Assembly (NCBI GenBank): GCA_002897115.2
Contig: BCIH01000007.1
Span: 1,173,810 to 1,237,809 of the forward strand
Direction of reading: 5' to 3'
DNA: 64,000 nucleotides
From: Prototheca cutis
Taxonomy: Eukaryota > Chlorophyta > Trebouxiophyceae > Chlorellales > Chlorellaceae
The notes beneath the pieces were generated by a model that was given only the letters and a program-made list of their open reading frames with translations, did not search any database and was not told where the DNA came from. Made by a program: the position numbers and the translations under genes. Below, piece by piece: positions 22,301 through 34,310 of the stretch (the stretch's first letter is position 1; every line of letters starts with the position of its first letter).

Positions 22301-23883
22301 ACAAACAAAATGAAATCCCCAAACACAGGTGTCTGATGAGGAGTGGATGGAGCTTGCTGCGGCCGACTTCTCGGCAGCTTCCTCTCGTGCAGACCTGCCG
22401 ATGGCAGAGCAGTGGGTTCTGGCTGCGTTGGACGAGGCTGCCGCGGGGATGGTGATGGCACTTGAACGGTGAAACTTTTTGTCCTCTCAATAGGGAGATT
22501 GGTTGCGGGTGTTTTGGTGACCCAACTGATGCCAGCGTACATTGCATTGCGTCACCAATGTGTCTCTGCCACCCACCTACCCCCCAACCTCCCTGTTTTC
22601 CAGATACGACTTTGGTGAGGCGGGCCGGCTGCTTTATGAGTTTGTGTGGAGCCAGTTTGCTGACTGGTACGTCGAGACGGCCAAGACCCGGCTCTACGGC
22701 GGCGACGAGGAAGCTGCCCGGAAGGTGCGCTTAACCCACCTGTTGAGATGAGTGACAGCCGCTGGGGGGGACCTTCAGTCCCATTTCAGTGGTCCGGTGG
22801 GAAACCAGTTGAATCACGCTACACACTCTCGACCACCCCCCTCCACCCCCCATAAATAAACATATAAATCGCAATGATTGCAGACGCGACATGTGCTGAC
22901 CTACACGTTCAAGGCCATCCTTGCACTGGCACACCCGACCATGCCGTTTGTGACCGAGGCCATGTGGGGGGCCATGCCCCGCGTGCCCGGTGCAGAGGAT
23001 GCCCTGATCACAGCTCGGTGGCCTCGTTGGGCTGAGCAATCGGCTGCCAGCCAGACTGCTGCGGCGGATTTCGGGGTGCTGCAGGCTGCGGTGCGCGCGG
23101 TTCGGAACTCTCGGGCCGAGTACAGCGTGGAGCCTGGGCGTCGGATTCCCGCCAGCTTCCTCGTGAGTGACCCCAGGCTACGGCAGGCGCTGGCGTCAGA
23201 AGCCCCGGCCATTGCCCTTCTGGCCCGTCTGGACCCCGAGCAGGTCTGTGGTCTGGAAGCGGTTGAGGGGTGAAAAAATCCAGCCGTTTCAGTTGTGGCA
23301 CGGTTCCAGCTCTACCACGGTGCTGAAAGCAGCTGGCTGGTGCATTCAATAGGAAGAACACCTTCCTTTTGAGGGCTCCATGCCATTCCAACACCACCAG
23401 GTACCCGCAGCGACCTCAATGAAAAAATGACACTACTTGCAGTTGCGGTTTGAGGATGGCACTGCTCATGAGACTGGCGGCGCAGCAGACGGCACCGTCC
23501 AGCTGGTGGTTACCGATGGTTTGCAAGTCCACATCCCCATGGCTGGTACGGATTGTTTCGGGTTTGTGTGGTGATGGTGANGGGCAGGTCGGGGGTTGGT
23601 GTCCTAGGCTTTGATCTCTCCATAGTTATTTTACACCCAACCTGCCTTCCTCCCCCCGCACACCCTCCCTCCAGGGATGTTTGACGTTGCCAAGGAGCTG
23701 GCCCGGCTCCAGAAACAGCTGGACAAGGTGGAAAGGGAGAACGCAGGACTGGCCGCACGCCTGGCCAAGCCCGGGTTTGCCAGTAAGGCCCCGCCGGCGG
23801 TGGTGGAGCAGGTCCGTGCAGCAGCGGCCGAGGCAGCGCAGCATGCAGACGCCATCCGCTCCAAGATGACCGCCTTGCAGTGA
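18875..23883 (+). CDS. Valyl-tRNA synthetase, bacterial-type (organellar)
   Basis: Thirteen exons (18875-19239, 19417-19630, 19748-20099, 20246-20470, 20600-20751, 20925-21062, 21205-21681, 21941-22165, 22329-22468, 22604-22724, 22884-23243, 23443-23545, 23675-23883) join in frame to about 1026 residues. Class I motifs are clear: [14 protein letters not shown] (HIGH-type) in exon 2 and KMSKT (KMSKS-type) in exon 8. The editing domain starts around [17 protein letters not shown], and the [10 protein letters not shown] segment is in exon 7. The last exon is the C-terminal coiled-coil arm typical of bacterial ValRS ([17 protein letters not shown]). The first ~80 residues are Arg-rich and lack acids, like a transit peptide. 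Likely charges organellar, perhaps also cytosolic, tRNA-Val. The start at 18,875 is the first ATG of an open first exon; the exon 11 donor (GTCTGT) is the least certain junction. Confidence 0.9.
19299..19329. repeat. (GT)n microsatellite in valyl-tRNA synthetase intron 1
   Basis: About 15 TG units, shortly after the first donor site. Confidence 0.9.
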
Positions 23884-24141
23884 CCCCAGAGCATCTCGTG
23901 AATTGTGGGAAAGCTTGTTCCTTGCGTGTGTTTTGTGCTCAAGCTGACTGTCCATTTTTCGGCGTTGCTCCACTGCTATTTTCTGCGGAACGACCGGTCC
24001 TCATTGCACACACAAGGGACTTGAAAAAGATTTACAAGGCGCTCGTCGTGTCTCCGGCGCCGAGGTACATCCATCCAATTCGTCCGCGAGGCAGCGGTCC
24101 CAAGCGGCGCATCACCCCGGTGCTCCTCCAAAGCCAGATGC

Positions 24142-24432
24142 TCAGAACTCGAGATGCTCAATGACTTGCTGCACGTCCTTGTCGCCGCGGCCGGAACAGT
24201 TGACGACAACGCGTGTGCCGCCCGGCAGCGTGGGGCACAGCTTCTCCAGGTATGCCAGGGCATGGCTCGACTCCAGCGCCGGGATGATGCCCTCCAGCCG
24301 CGACAGTCGCTGGAATGCTGCCAGCGCCTCATCGTCTGTGGAGTAGCAGGGGTGTTTGGTCCAGTGGGGGAGAGACGGGCATATAGGATGATGGACAGCC
24401 GTTTGATGGACAGCCAGGAAGCAGCTGTTCAT

Positions 24433-24504
<72 letters not shown>

Positions 24505-26052
24505 GTGATGCTGACGTACTCGGCGCGGCCCGTGTCCTTGAGGTACGAGTGCTCGGGCCCGACGCCCGGGTAGTCCAGACCCGCGGAGATGGAGTGGGGG
24601 TCGACAATCTGGCCCTCGTCGTCCTGGATGACGTAAGACATGGACCCATGCAGGACCCCTGGACGGCCCAGGGTCAGCGTGGCGGCGTGCTTGTCGGTAT
24701 CGATGCCATGGCCTGCAGCCTCCACGCCGATCAGCCGGACGCCGGCGTCTTCAACAAACTCGTGGAACATGCCCATCGCGTTGGACCCCCCTCCCACGCA
24801 GGCCACGAGGACGTCGGGGTCGGCGCCATCCCAGATCTCATGTGCCTGTTCGCGCAGCTCCTTGCCGATGACGGCCTGGAAGTCGCGGACCATCATGGGG
24901 TAGGGGTGGGGCCCCGCTACCGAGCCCAGGATGTAGTGCGAGCTCTCGACGTTGGTCACCCAGTCACGAATGGCCTCGCTGCATGCGTCCTTGAGCGTGC
25001 AGGTGCCGCTGGACACAGGCCGCACCTCGGCGCCCAGCAGCCGCATCCGGAAAACGTTCAGTTTCTGGCGCTCCATGTCCTTGGTACCCATGTACACCAC
25101 GCAGTCCAGACCCTGCCGAGCGCACACCGTCGCCGTCGCAACGCCGTGTTGCCCGGCGCCTGTTTCGGCGATGATGCGGCGCTTGCCCATCCGCTTGCAC
25201 AGCAGGGCTTGGCCCAGGGAGTTGTTGATCTTGTGCGCGCCCGTGTGGTTCAGGTCCTCGCGCTTCAGATAAATCTCGGGACGAGAACCGTCAGCCCTGC
25301 CGGGGGGTTTTGGTGGGCGAAAGAGGGGGGGTTGACAATGGAGGCCAGGTCGTTCAGGTTCGTCAAAGCCGGATGCAACTGCCTGCGCCGGAGCATGAAC
25401 TGGGGAGTTCATAGTGCCGGCCGCTCACCGACGATAGTGCTCTGAGAGACGCTCCGCATGGTACAGCGGTGATGGGCGGCCGACGTAGGTCTTGAGCAGG
25501 TGCTCCAGCTCGGCCTGAGAAGGAGAGAATACATTCATTGCAGTGGTGTTAGCATGGTAGGCAGCTCCAATGTAAGAGGCAGACCCGGTATTCCTGTGAT
25601 TGAAGGCTGGCATGCATGCATTAGACCGCCTGCCTGATGGTTGACGGAACAGAAGCAAGCAAGGGGAGCTGCATACTCCATCAATGCTCGCTTCTCCACA
25701 ACCAACTGCACGTGCTGTTCTCTCACAAAACCCTTCTAGCACGCACCACAAAGGATGGGTCGGCGAGGGCCTCGGCATAGGCGGCCTCCAGCTCCGTGAG
25801 GGCTGTGATGAGTGTCTCCGGAACGTACTTGCCGCCGTACTGGCCATACCGGCCAGTAGCATCGGGCCGCTGAGGAGTGGCGTGGATGCCCAGCTCCTCC
25901 GCGGTGTGCGCTGGTGCGGTGGAAGATGCCATGGGGATCACGGCCCTCCGCCCGGCCCGCCTCGGTTGGGGGGTGGGACCGGCACGGAAGCTCGCCTGCG
26001 AGCCTGCCCTGTGACACACGGCGCCGTGTCCACCGAGCACCGCGACGTGCAT
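24142..26052 (-). CDS. trpB: Tryptophan synthase beta chain, probably plastidial
   Basis: Four minus-strand exons (25747-26052, 25429-25514, 24503-25296, 24142-24335) join in frame to about 459 residues. The enzyme condenses indole and serine to tryptophan using PLP. The N-terminus (about 40 residues, rich in Ala/Arg/Gly, almost no acids) looks like a plastid transit peptide before the conserved [27 protein letters not shown] carries the PLP lysine. [14 protein letters not shown], the [10 protein letters not shown] loop, the phosphate-binding [10 protein letters not shown] and [14 protein letters not shown] are all present. The last exon encodes the C-terminus ending HLEF. Intron 3 starts inside a long GT repeat. 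It converges with valyl-tRNA synthetase (258 bp apart). Confidence 0.95.
24437..24502. repeat. (AC)n microsatellite at the trpB intron 3 donor
   Basis: About 66 bp of pure AC on the plus strand. On the coding (minus) strand it reads GTGTGT..., and its first GT is the splice donor of intron 3. Confidence 0.95.
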
Positions 26053-26364
26053 GATGCCTGAAATATATGCGTAAAATACAAGGTGGGAAAGGGCCCAAGC
26101 TCCAGATCAGTCGTGCTGCAGCGCAATGCGTGGGGTCGAGGTGCATTGCATGCCCACATGCAACGCATCACGACGCGTGCAGGGGCCATTTGGGAATGAT
26201 TGGACCCGGTCGCCGAGCTCTTTGGGGCTCCCACCTTTCTCAACAGCTTTGTGATTCCTCTGCCAATGCCGCCCAATTGCGATTTTATGAATACAAGTGT
26301 TCATAACAAATGCTACTAAAACATGCCCCTGCGGATACGACAGCCAGGCCTGCACCAGGCAGCA
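26053..26364. other. Intergenic, upstream of trpB
   Basis: 312 bp between the end of the RING ligase gene and the trpB start, both on the minus strand. Must contain the trpB promoter; no specific motif recognised. Confidence 0.4.
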
Positions 26365-27984
26365 TCAAGTCAAGAACACCCTGACCGGTCCGCCTCGCGA
26401 CCGGCAGATGGGGCAACGCTCGAGCCCTGCGCCACAGCCTTCGCAGACACAGAGGTGCCCGCAGGCTGGGAACACCATGGCGCAGTCGTCCTCGAGGCAG
26501 ACGGCGCATGGTGAAGAAAGGGCAGCAGCGACGCTCGTACCATCTCGCGGGTCCTCCTGTGGCATGGCGCCAGCGGCGCCCTCCTGCCCCGCCTGCCCGG
26601 CGGCGACACGGCGCCGCGCCTGTGCTGCAGCTGCGGCCCGCGCCTGCCGCGCCGCTTCGATTCGTCTGCGGACGGCGGCCCGGCGCCGTGCGGCCAGGAT
26701 GCGGGCGGCCGTGGCGGCAGCGATGCAGGCGGCGCCCGCCAGGCACAGGCCCCACGACAGCCGCCGGCATGCCGCCGCGTCCGACTGCAGCCGGGTCACC
26801 AGCACGCCCAGCGGTTGACGCGACAGCAGAAACGGCCCCTCGCCCCGCGCATCGCCTCCAGGTGCACGCAGGACCAGCATCTTGCCCCCCGGTGCATGAT
26901 GCGCATGCTGTGTAGGGTGAACAATGTGCTGGGAAGAGTTCCCCGTCGTTGCCCTGAGTGTGCGTGCTTTGCCTGCACAGCAAACACCCCCGCCCGTGCG
27001 CTGCAGGGCAGAGGTCGACCAACGGTTGCCCGCCGGAATGCTATCCCTCAGCTCGACCCCCAACAANCCCACTATCCCCGCCTCCACATCCAAGAAACAA
27101 AACAGAGCCCTGATACTACCTTGAAGGTGTCGCGTTGGTCCGGGGCGAGTGCGAGCTCTCCGATGGCCGTGACAGCGGCATCGACGGGCAGGGCGCGTTC
27201 GCGGACTCGGGTGCCCAGGTGCCGCCTTCCCGCCAGCTCCCCCACCAGTGCGCCCACCACCGAGTCTTGGGCCGGGAGGAAGATGTCGCCCACGGGTTCC
27301 AAGGCGTCGCCCCCGGCAGCACGGCCCTCTTGGACGGGGAGTTCTGCGCTGCTGGCGGGGTCGCGGACGGCCCACGGCGCCTCGCGCGTGATCAGGCGCA
27401 CGGGGTCGCTGTCCCCCACCCACACCGCTCCGGCCCGGCGCTCGCCTCGCCGCTCCTCCCGCACCTCCACCACCGCACTGGCCGGACCGCCCAGCTCGCA
27501 GGACAGGGGGCGCGGACACGCCACACGCCCCGCCACCGCAACCAGCAGTGGTACCAACGGCACCAGCTCCTTGAGCTCTGCACCAGGAGTGAAAGGAGAG
27601 CGGTCGATTATAGTGTTTCAGAGCCCGTTCAATCCATTAACTTATAGTGAATGGCAACAGGTCGCCGTGCANGCATGTGATTGGCTTGCAATCGATCCAC
27701 ACCTTCCCCAGTCCAGGCGACCTAATCAATGCTGTCCTCAGCCTTCCTTCAAGATATCCCCCCCCTCAAGCCAATCCTTCCAGTGCACAGTTCTAAACCA
27801 ACCATCAAGATGCAATCCAAGCACGCAAGCCACGCTTACCTGAAAGGCTGTCAATCTCCCGGACTCCGGCCAGCTCTTGGGCACTTCTGCCCTTGCTTAT
27901 GGCCACGAGGGACAGAATGCCCCCAGCCACGCAGGACAGGCTGCCTCCCCAGTCCAGAAATGTAAGGAGAGGGCCTGGGAGCAT
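26365..27984 (-). CDS. SP1/MUL1-type membrane RING E3 ubiquitin ligase
   Basis: Exons 27840-27984, 27120-27577 and 26365-26907 join in frame (about 381 residues). The layout is that of MUL1/MULAN and plant SP1/SPL2: an N-terminal hydrophobic segment (SCVAGGILSLVAIS), a GIDE/BAM intermembrane domain, a second membrane span (SWGLCLAGAACIAAATAA), an Ala/Arg-rich helix, and a C-terminal C3HC4 RING (CAVC, CGHLCVC, CPICR). In plants SP1 ubiquitinates TOC import components in the chloroplast outer envelope; MUL1 acts in the mitochondrial outer membrane. Which membrane applies here cannot be told from sequence. The start at 27,984 is the first ATG in the exon encoding the first span. Confidence 0.85.
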
Positions 27985-29204
27985 CGTGGGGGGCAAGGTA
28001 GGGCGCGAGAGGCCGCTTCCGGACCTCGACGACACGGACCAGGGGGGGGTGCCCGGTAGACCCAAATGAGTATGGCCCGGATATCAGGACTTGGATGTCC
28101 TGCTATCGCACTCCAACTACCAAATTACTTCCCACAATGTTTACAATAATGTCAGCATTCTGTGGGATGGTGCCGACAGGTCTTGGCTCAGATCCGGGGC
28201 TGCTCGCTATTCGTGATCCGTGCACCACCGAACTGGGAAGGGGTTTGCGAGGCTTTCGCTGTTGCATGTGCAACCTCGCTCGACCAGTGCTAAAAAACTG
28301 GCAACAAGCAGCAGTCGCCACGCGATGTCTAATGTCAGATGCACTCAAATTGTTCAGATCACTGGATTCCAGCATGAATACGTCGCTGCCCTGTTGTAAC
28401 GCTGCATGCGGTGATCCATCAGGGCTGCCCATACCCACACGTCACGCCCGTGCCAGCCTTCAACGATCAGTTGAGCCATGGGGCATAAATCAGATGAAGC
28501 GTAAAACAGTCGAATATGTACAGTGGAACAAGGCGCCGCCACAGGGCGAGATTGCTGGAATTCTCCGCGTTATTGCATGGCCGCTCCATGCAGAGCCTGG
28601 CTTGCCGGTGTGCGCGCCTTGATCAAGGCCTTCTATCCATCCCCCACCATATGAACAACATTTTTCATGATAGCTTCGAAGGAAAATCTAGAGTTTGATG
28701 CTCGGGCGCTACTGGTTAGGTTATTTTTGGAAAATTGTCGGATGGGACCCCCCTAACCCTCGCTGATCACCTGAGCTCAGGTCGCAGAGTTACCCCATGA
28801 TGAGTCATGGCAACGGATCTGGCCCCCGATGGGGCCCTATCCAGGTGACCAGAAGTCCGCATGGGTCAGTCAAATTCCGTAGAAGAACATGATGAACATG
28901 GCGTACAGAACGTAGCCTGAGAAGTCAGCGATGTGTGGCGTTGCCTTTGCTGACATCCCGTTGTGAGGGCACGGTGCGTGCTCCGCCTTTCCAAAAAGGC
29001 GTCGGACGTGGCAATCTCCTGACAAACGAGCGACTAATGGCTTGGACGGAACGGTGAACATATCTGCTGCGATCCGCTCGAAAAAGAGCACAGTTTCAAC
29101 AGAAAAATATTGTAATAAATTTTAACAGTCGGCCTGAGCCGGCAACACATCTCAACAACCAACCGAGAGGCGCGCGTAGCGGCGCCTCACAACACCCACC
29201 CGCC
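27985..29204. other. Divergent promoter region, RING ligase and PEPCK
   Basis: About 1.2 kb with no supported gene. Short open frames here have no family resemblance. Confidence 0.5.
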
Positions 29205-31776
29205 ATGGCTCCCGCTGGCGTTACCCCGTGAGTGCACCGCTTGCATTTGGCATGACAGGGCAAACCTTTGTTGATCTTGATCCTGCAGATGGTGGTGGGG
29301 CACTGGGCAAAAGGGTTGGTCTTGCAGGCCGTCTGCCGTCGTCGTGGCCTGACCCAACCCGAGTCCCTCTCTCCATACCGAGCGCAGCATCAACACGGGC
29401 GAGAGGCAGATATCTGCTGCTGACATTCGCCGCCTTGTGAACGAGGCCCACCCGCCCAGGTAGGTTCCGAGCCNGTGTTTCGGCGGCCCTCCGGGTCCGC
29501 CATGCAATCGCCAAGCGCTGTCCGAGTCCGGTCGATCCCGCGTGATGCGCGCGGCGCTCTTCCAACCCACCTATCACGATCGAATCTCGAGTGTTCTCAT
29601 TATTTTGTCATTTGCTGCAGGGCCCAGGATCTGGAGGAGCTGCAGGCGCTGCAGAAGAGCACCCGCGAGAAGAACGGTAGGTGCAGGCGCGGCCTTTTCG
29701 GAACGTGCCTGGACGTTTCCATTCCCGGGTGCACGTAGCAGCGGTTGGGCACCGTCACCTTTGGGTTTGGTACACGTGAATCCCCCCCTGCCTGCACGGT
29801 GCGTGCCACCCTTTCTTTTCTTATTCCAACATCACTTCATGTCATTGCACTTGGTTTGTGCTGGGGAGTTTGTGGCTTGATGAGAGGCAGATTGCCATTG
29901 GAACAGACGCGCTCTTTTATTCCCGATGCCCTCCCAACCCTCTCCTGTCCTCGTTACGCCCAACGACATGTACGCCCAGCGACATCATCAACGCCCTTTT
30001 ACTCACGATATCCGTGCAGAGACGGTGCATGCCGCTCAGGTGGAGTCTCTGTCCGAGACGCTGCGCTCTGGCGCCCGCGAGGCCGGGCCCCGCGTGGTCA
30101 AGGGCGCTCCCAAGCACGCCTACATCCCCGGCTCCCCGCGCTCCCTGGAGGCCAGCGGCTCCCAGTTTGCCAAGGACGTGTCCGACTCTGGTCTGAAGCC
30201 GGTGGTGGTGTACCACAACCTGACGCCCGCGGAGCTGTATGAGAAGGCGCTGCAGTACGAGCCCAGCAGCCACATCGTGTCGAGCGGCGCGCTGGCGACG
30301 CTGTCCGGCGCCAAGACGGGCCGCAGCCCCAAGGACAAGCGCGTGGTGCGCGAGTCGACGAGCGAGAAGGATGTGTGGTGGGGCGAGGGATCGCCCAACT
30401 TTGAGATGGACGAGCACACGTTCAAGCTCAACCGCGAGCGCGCCGTGGACTACCTCAACATGCTGGACCGGCTGTACATCTTCGACGGGTATGCGGGGTG
30501 GGACCGCGAGGCCCGGCGCAAGATCCGCGTCGTGTGTGCGCGTCCCTACCACGCGCTGTTCATGCACAACATGCTCATCCGTCCCACGGAGGAGGAGTTG
30601 GCCAACTTCGGCAAGCCCGACTTCACGATTTACAACGCGGGCGCGTTCCCGGCCAACCGCCACACGAGCTACATGACCTCCTCGACGTCAATCGACATCA
30701 ACTTCAAGACCAACGAGATGGTCATCCTGGGCACGCAGTACGCTGGGTGCATGAAGAAGGGCGTGTTCACGCTGATGAACTACTGGATGCCCCGCGACGG
30801 CATCCTGTCGCTGCACTCGGGCTGCAACATGGGCAAGGGCGGCGACGTGACGCTGTTCTTTGGCCTGTCCGGCACGGGCAAGACGACGCTGTCTGCCGAC
30901 CCCGCCCGCGAGCTGATCGGCGACGACGAGCACTGCTGGGGCGAGACGGGCGTGTTCAACATTGAGGGCGGGTGCTACGCCAAGGCCATTGGCCTGAAGA
31001 AGGAGAATGAGCCCGACATTTACAACGCCATCAAGTTTGGGTCCATCCTGGAGAACGTCGTGTTCGACGAGGAGACGCGCGAGGTCGACTACGACTCCGC
31101 CAAGATCACGGAGAACACGCGGGCGAGCTACCCGATCGAGTACATTACCAACGCGCGCATCCCCTGCGTCGGCGGGCACCCCAAGAACATCATCATGCTC
31201 TGCTGCGACGCCTTTGGCGTGCTGCCGCCCGTGGCCAAGCTCACGCCCGAGCAGGCCATGTACTACTTCATCTCTGGCTACACGGCCAAGGTTGCGGGGA
31301 CGGAGCAGGGCGTGACGGAGCCCGAGGCGACGTTCTCGGCGTGCTTTGGCTCGGCGTTCCTGGTCTGGCATCCGACCAAGTACGCGTCGATGCTGGCGGA
31401 GAAGATCAAGGAGCACGGCACGCGCGTGTGGCTCATCAACACGGGCTGGACCGGCGGCTCGTACGGCGTGGGCTACCGCTTCAAGCTCCGCCACACGCGC
31501 GCCATTGTGGACGCCATCCACAACGGCGAGCTGGACGGTGTGGAGTACGAGTCCATGCCTGTGTTTGGTCTCCAGGTGCCCAAGACGGTGAGCAACGTCC
31601 CCAGCGAGCTCCTGATGCCGAGCAAGAGCTGGGCCGACCAGGACGGCTACAACGCCACGCTGGCCAACCTGGCCAAGCTTTTCGTCGCGAACTTTGAGAA
31701 GTTTGCCGACGGCGGCGGCTTTGTCTCGGCCGAGAAGGCGCACGAAATCGTCAAGGCCGGCCCAAAGTCTGCCTAG
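29205..31776 (+). CDS. pckA: Phosphoenolpyruvate carboxykinase (ATP)
   Basis: Three small leader exons (29205-29227, 29388-29459, 29621-29676) and one large exon (30020-31776) join in frame to about 635 residues. It converts oxaloacetate plus ATP to PEP, CO2 and ADP (gluconeogenesis, or C4-type carbon shuttling). Visible ATP-PEPCK hallmarks: the P-loop [14 protein letters not shown], the metal-site region [47 protein letters not shown], and [17 protein letters not shown] with a following Arg. The extended N-terminal ~100 residues match the plant/algal form. Codon use is strongly biased to C/G-ending codons compared with neighbours, suggesting high expression. The divergent neighbour is the RING ligase. 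Confidence 0.96.
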
Positions 31777-32386
31777 AGAGGAGGATGGTGCTTGTTGGAG
31801 GCGGAGTGGTGTTTTGAAGACTGCCGCTGCTGGCGACGATGGTTGATTGCCGTGAGCAGCAGAGGTGATTTTGGACAGGGGCACGCGGACGGCCACCTCC
31901 CTGGTCGGCGCACCCCGGGCCTTCTTTTTCTCCCCTTCCTGCATCTCCTCCCTCCCTCGAAAGGAAGGAAGAAAGGAGACAGCCCCTCACTACTCCCAAC
32001 AACGACAGCATACACCACTAGACCTTTTGCATGGGACCCTCTCGCCATTTCTTTGACAAAGAAAGAAAACACCACCATGGGGCTGGGTGAGCGGTCGGCT
32101 GCATTCTGGCCGACCGCCTGGCGTCCCCCCCTGCCCCCGTCCTGCTTTGAACTGCCAGTGATGCACGGTGGCGCAGGCCCAGCCCCTGGTTTGTTAGATG
32201 TTGTGCAGGACTTGGATCATCCGTCATTGTAACACAGAGCATATTCTGCCAAACGCGGTGGGCGCTGGGTCAGGGACAGTTTTGAGCAGTGGTCCAGAGG
32301 AAATATCGGGTTCGTGAGAGCAGTGGCCCTTGGAGCACCCCTATATGATCCGGCCAATTGAATACCCTACAACAAATCGTCTGACC
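31777..32386. other. PEPCK 3' UTR and spacer
   Basis: No gene seen. A TGTAA pentamer (32,228-32,232), the polyadenylation signal used by many chlorophytes, lies about 450 bp after the stop. Other genes in the window do not show it consistently. Confidence 0.4.
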
Positions 32387-32473
32387 TGCAGGAGGTCCCA
32401 GGTTCAATTCCTGGATGGTCCACTGTCCGAATCCCGGGCTATTAGCTCAGTTGGTAGAGCGCCTGCTTAGCAT
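32387..32473 (+). tRNA. Circularly permuted tRNA-Ala (anticodon AGC)
   Basis: The 3' half comes first: anticodon-stem strand GCAGG (32388-32392), variable loop AGGTC, T stem CCAGG/CCTGG around TTCAATT (32398-32414), acceptor strand ATGGTCC (32415-32421) and A73 (32422). A 13-nt spacer (32423-32435) leads to the 5' half: acceptor GGGCTAT (32436-32442), TA, D arm GCTC/GAGC around AGTTGGTA (32445-32460), G26, anticodon strand CCTGC and loop TTAGCA(T) (32462-32473). The halves form a complete cloverleaf: all seven acceptor pairs, five anticodon pairs and the invariant residues. Pair G3-U70, the alanine identity element, is present. A-box-like and B-box-like sequences are in reversed order. Maturation would need circularisation and cutting in the spacer, as known for permuted tRNAs in Cyanidioschyzon and some green algae. 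Confidence 0.85.
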
Positions 32474-32485
32474 TGGTTTTGCTCC

Positions 32486-32489
32486 TTTT
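32486..32489 (+). terminator. Candidate Pol III terminator of the permuted tRNA
   Basis: TTTT 13 nt after the 5'-half end. An earlier TTTT (32477-32480) is only 4 nt after it. Confidence 0.4.
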
Positions 32490-32775
32490 CTTAGCATAGC
32501 GTTTTTATTTTTGATTCAGTCCACGGCGCGGGCCGATGCACTAGGAAAGCGGGGCCCCGGGAGCTGGATGCCTGGCAGGGCCTGCCCGTCACAGTCCCTG
32601 TGTTGTTGGGCTGAATTACACTGAATCGGCAAGGATAAGGAGAAAAAGGAGCCTGCAATGTTCTCTTTCACACAGCACTCATATATAGAAATTGGGGACA
32701 GGGTGCAGCTCGTCGCGCACTGGCATTGGAAGGGGTCGGGGAAGAGCCAGTCCACACTCTCGGCTTGTTGACTCC

Positions 32776-34310
32776 TCAAGACTGTTGCGCTATGAGATTG
32801 GCCTGGTAACTGGCATAACTGGGGTGCTCCGTGCCCATGAGCCGGTCCCAGTGGCAGAAGTAGAGCGAAAAGTGCACAGTGGGAATTTGGTGGTGGAGAT
32901 CATGGTGCCGGACGGTGTTCAGCAACGGGCTCGACTTCAGGCCCTGCTTGCAGGCAATCACCAGCTGTGCCACGCAGGGGAAGAAGGGGCTCATCTCATA
33001 CCCGGCATGACCTCCTGCATTATCATTTGGGTGGGTGGTTGAGCGGATGAATGGCTAGGTGGGTGGGGTGAGCCCGAGAGCGCCAGGTGGCAGAGGGCGG
33101 GCGGGGCTTTGGGCCAGGCAAAAATCGAAAATTATGTTGCCCACGAAATACAAATAACCCGCTCAGCACCTACCCATGTGGACCAGGGACATAAAGTGAT
33201 GGTAGATGCNGTGCACCGATGCATGGATGGGAAAGAGGAATGTCACTATAATTTCATTGGCAAACACAATCAGCGCCTCCACCACGTGAAAAGAGTAGCC
33301 GGCAAATGGGGTGGGAACATTTGACCTGAGATGGTGAGGGTTGGAAAAGGTGACGTAAAGTTATTCTGTCGATGGTATGGGCCACATTGGCGGGACATTG
33401 TGCACCAATGGGGAGCACACAAGCAGCTACGCAGGCTGGGGGCGTCCAGGTTTGCACTGCAGCCATTGCAGCTCCCGGCCCCATTGCACTCGCGCCCCCA
33501 TTGGCAGTCTTTACGATGGCCAAACTATTCTGCCACCCAACCAAACCTGTGATGCATGTAGTGGATCTTCCGATACAACGGTTTCCAGTGGAGCAGCCTG
33601 TGTGTCCAATAAAACCAGGCATCATGAAGGACGTCCATCACCCCGATCGTTGCAATCACATAGAGCACCTGCACAGTGTGCGGAGATAGTATCCGAGATG
33701 ATATACAGATCCCTTTTAAATGGTGCTTGAAATTAGAATCGCTGCCCAAAGGGCAAGAATGTATCCATCCATGCTGGCACAGCAGCTCCGCGCCCCCCCT
33801 CCCCTCTCCCCCCAACACACACACACACACACACACAAGTAAGTAAAGGACAACCCCGAGAACGCCTGATCGTCTGCCAAATATCAAATTCCAGTGAGAA
33901 GATCATCCGAGCATCCGTTCATACATCTGAGGGCGTTTGGATGGGTCCAGTGTACAGTTTGGTGTAGCCTGCCTTGTGCAGCTTCTCCACCGCTGTCAGA
34001 ATGGCAGCTTTGACCGCCAGAGCCCCTGCAGGTCCGCGAGGGAGAGTCCCCCAGGCCAGTTAGCAGACAGGTCCGTGCAACATCTGCACATGAGGGCATT
34101 CCAAACACCATGTCCCATCTAAGCGGCGCCTCACGCACCAATGCTGTTCAGGGTCTCCTGGCGAACCTGTCCTGGTCTAGGTGTCCCCTTGCGCACGGAG
34201 GGAAAAGAGAACAAGCGGGGCAGGACCCAGTGCAGCAGGCACGCGCCAATGTAGTACACTGCACAGCATTGCGCAAATGCTGCTAGAAACCCATCGCCGT
34301 AGAGGTGCAT
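32776..34310 (-). CDS. Fatty acid hydroxylase / sterol C4-methyl oxidase superfamily protein
   Basis: Five exons (34139-34310, 33925-34025, 33547-33668, 33174-33325, 32776-33014) join in frame to about 261 residues. The di-iron histidine motifs of the membrane hydroxylase family are present: HDAWFYWTHRLLH, then HYMHH, and HHDLHH near the end. Hydrophobic segments lie at the N-terminus (FLAAFAQCCAVYYIGACLL) and around the His boxes, as in ER-resident enzymes. PTPFAGYSFH in exon 4 is a common family sequence. The substrate (sterol C4-methyl, sphingoid base or fatty acid) cannot be assigned. One N affects one residue in exon 4. It shares a 370-bp divergent promoter with biotin synthase. Confidence 0.85.

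Noticed and set aside
30688..31944. 418-codon minus-strand ORF opposite PEPCK
   Set aside because: Shadow of the strongly codon-biased PEPCK exon on the other strand.
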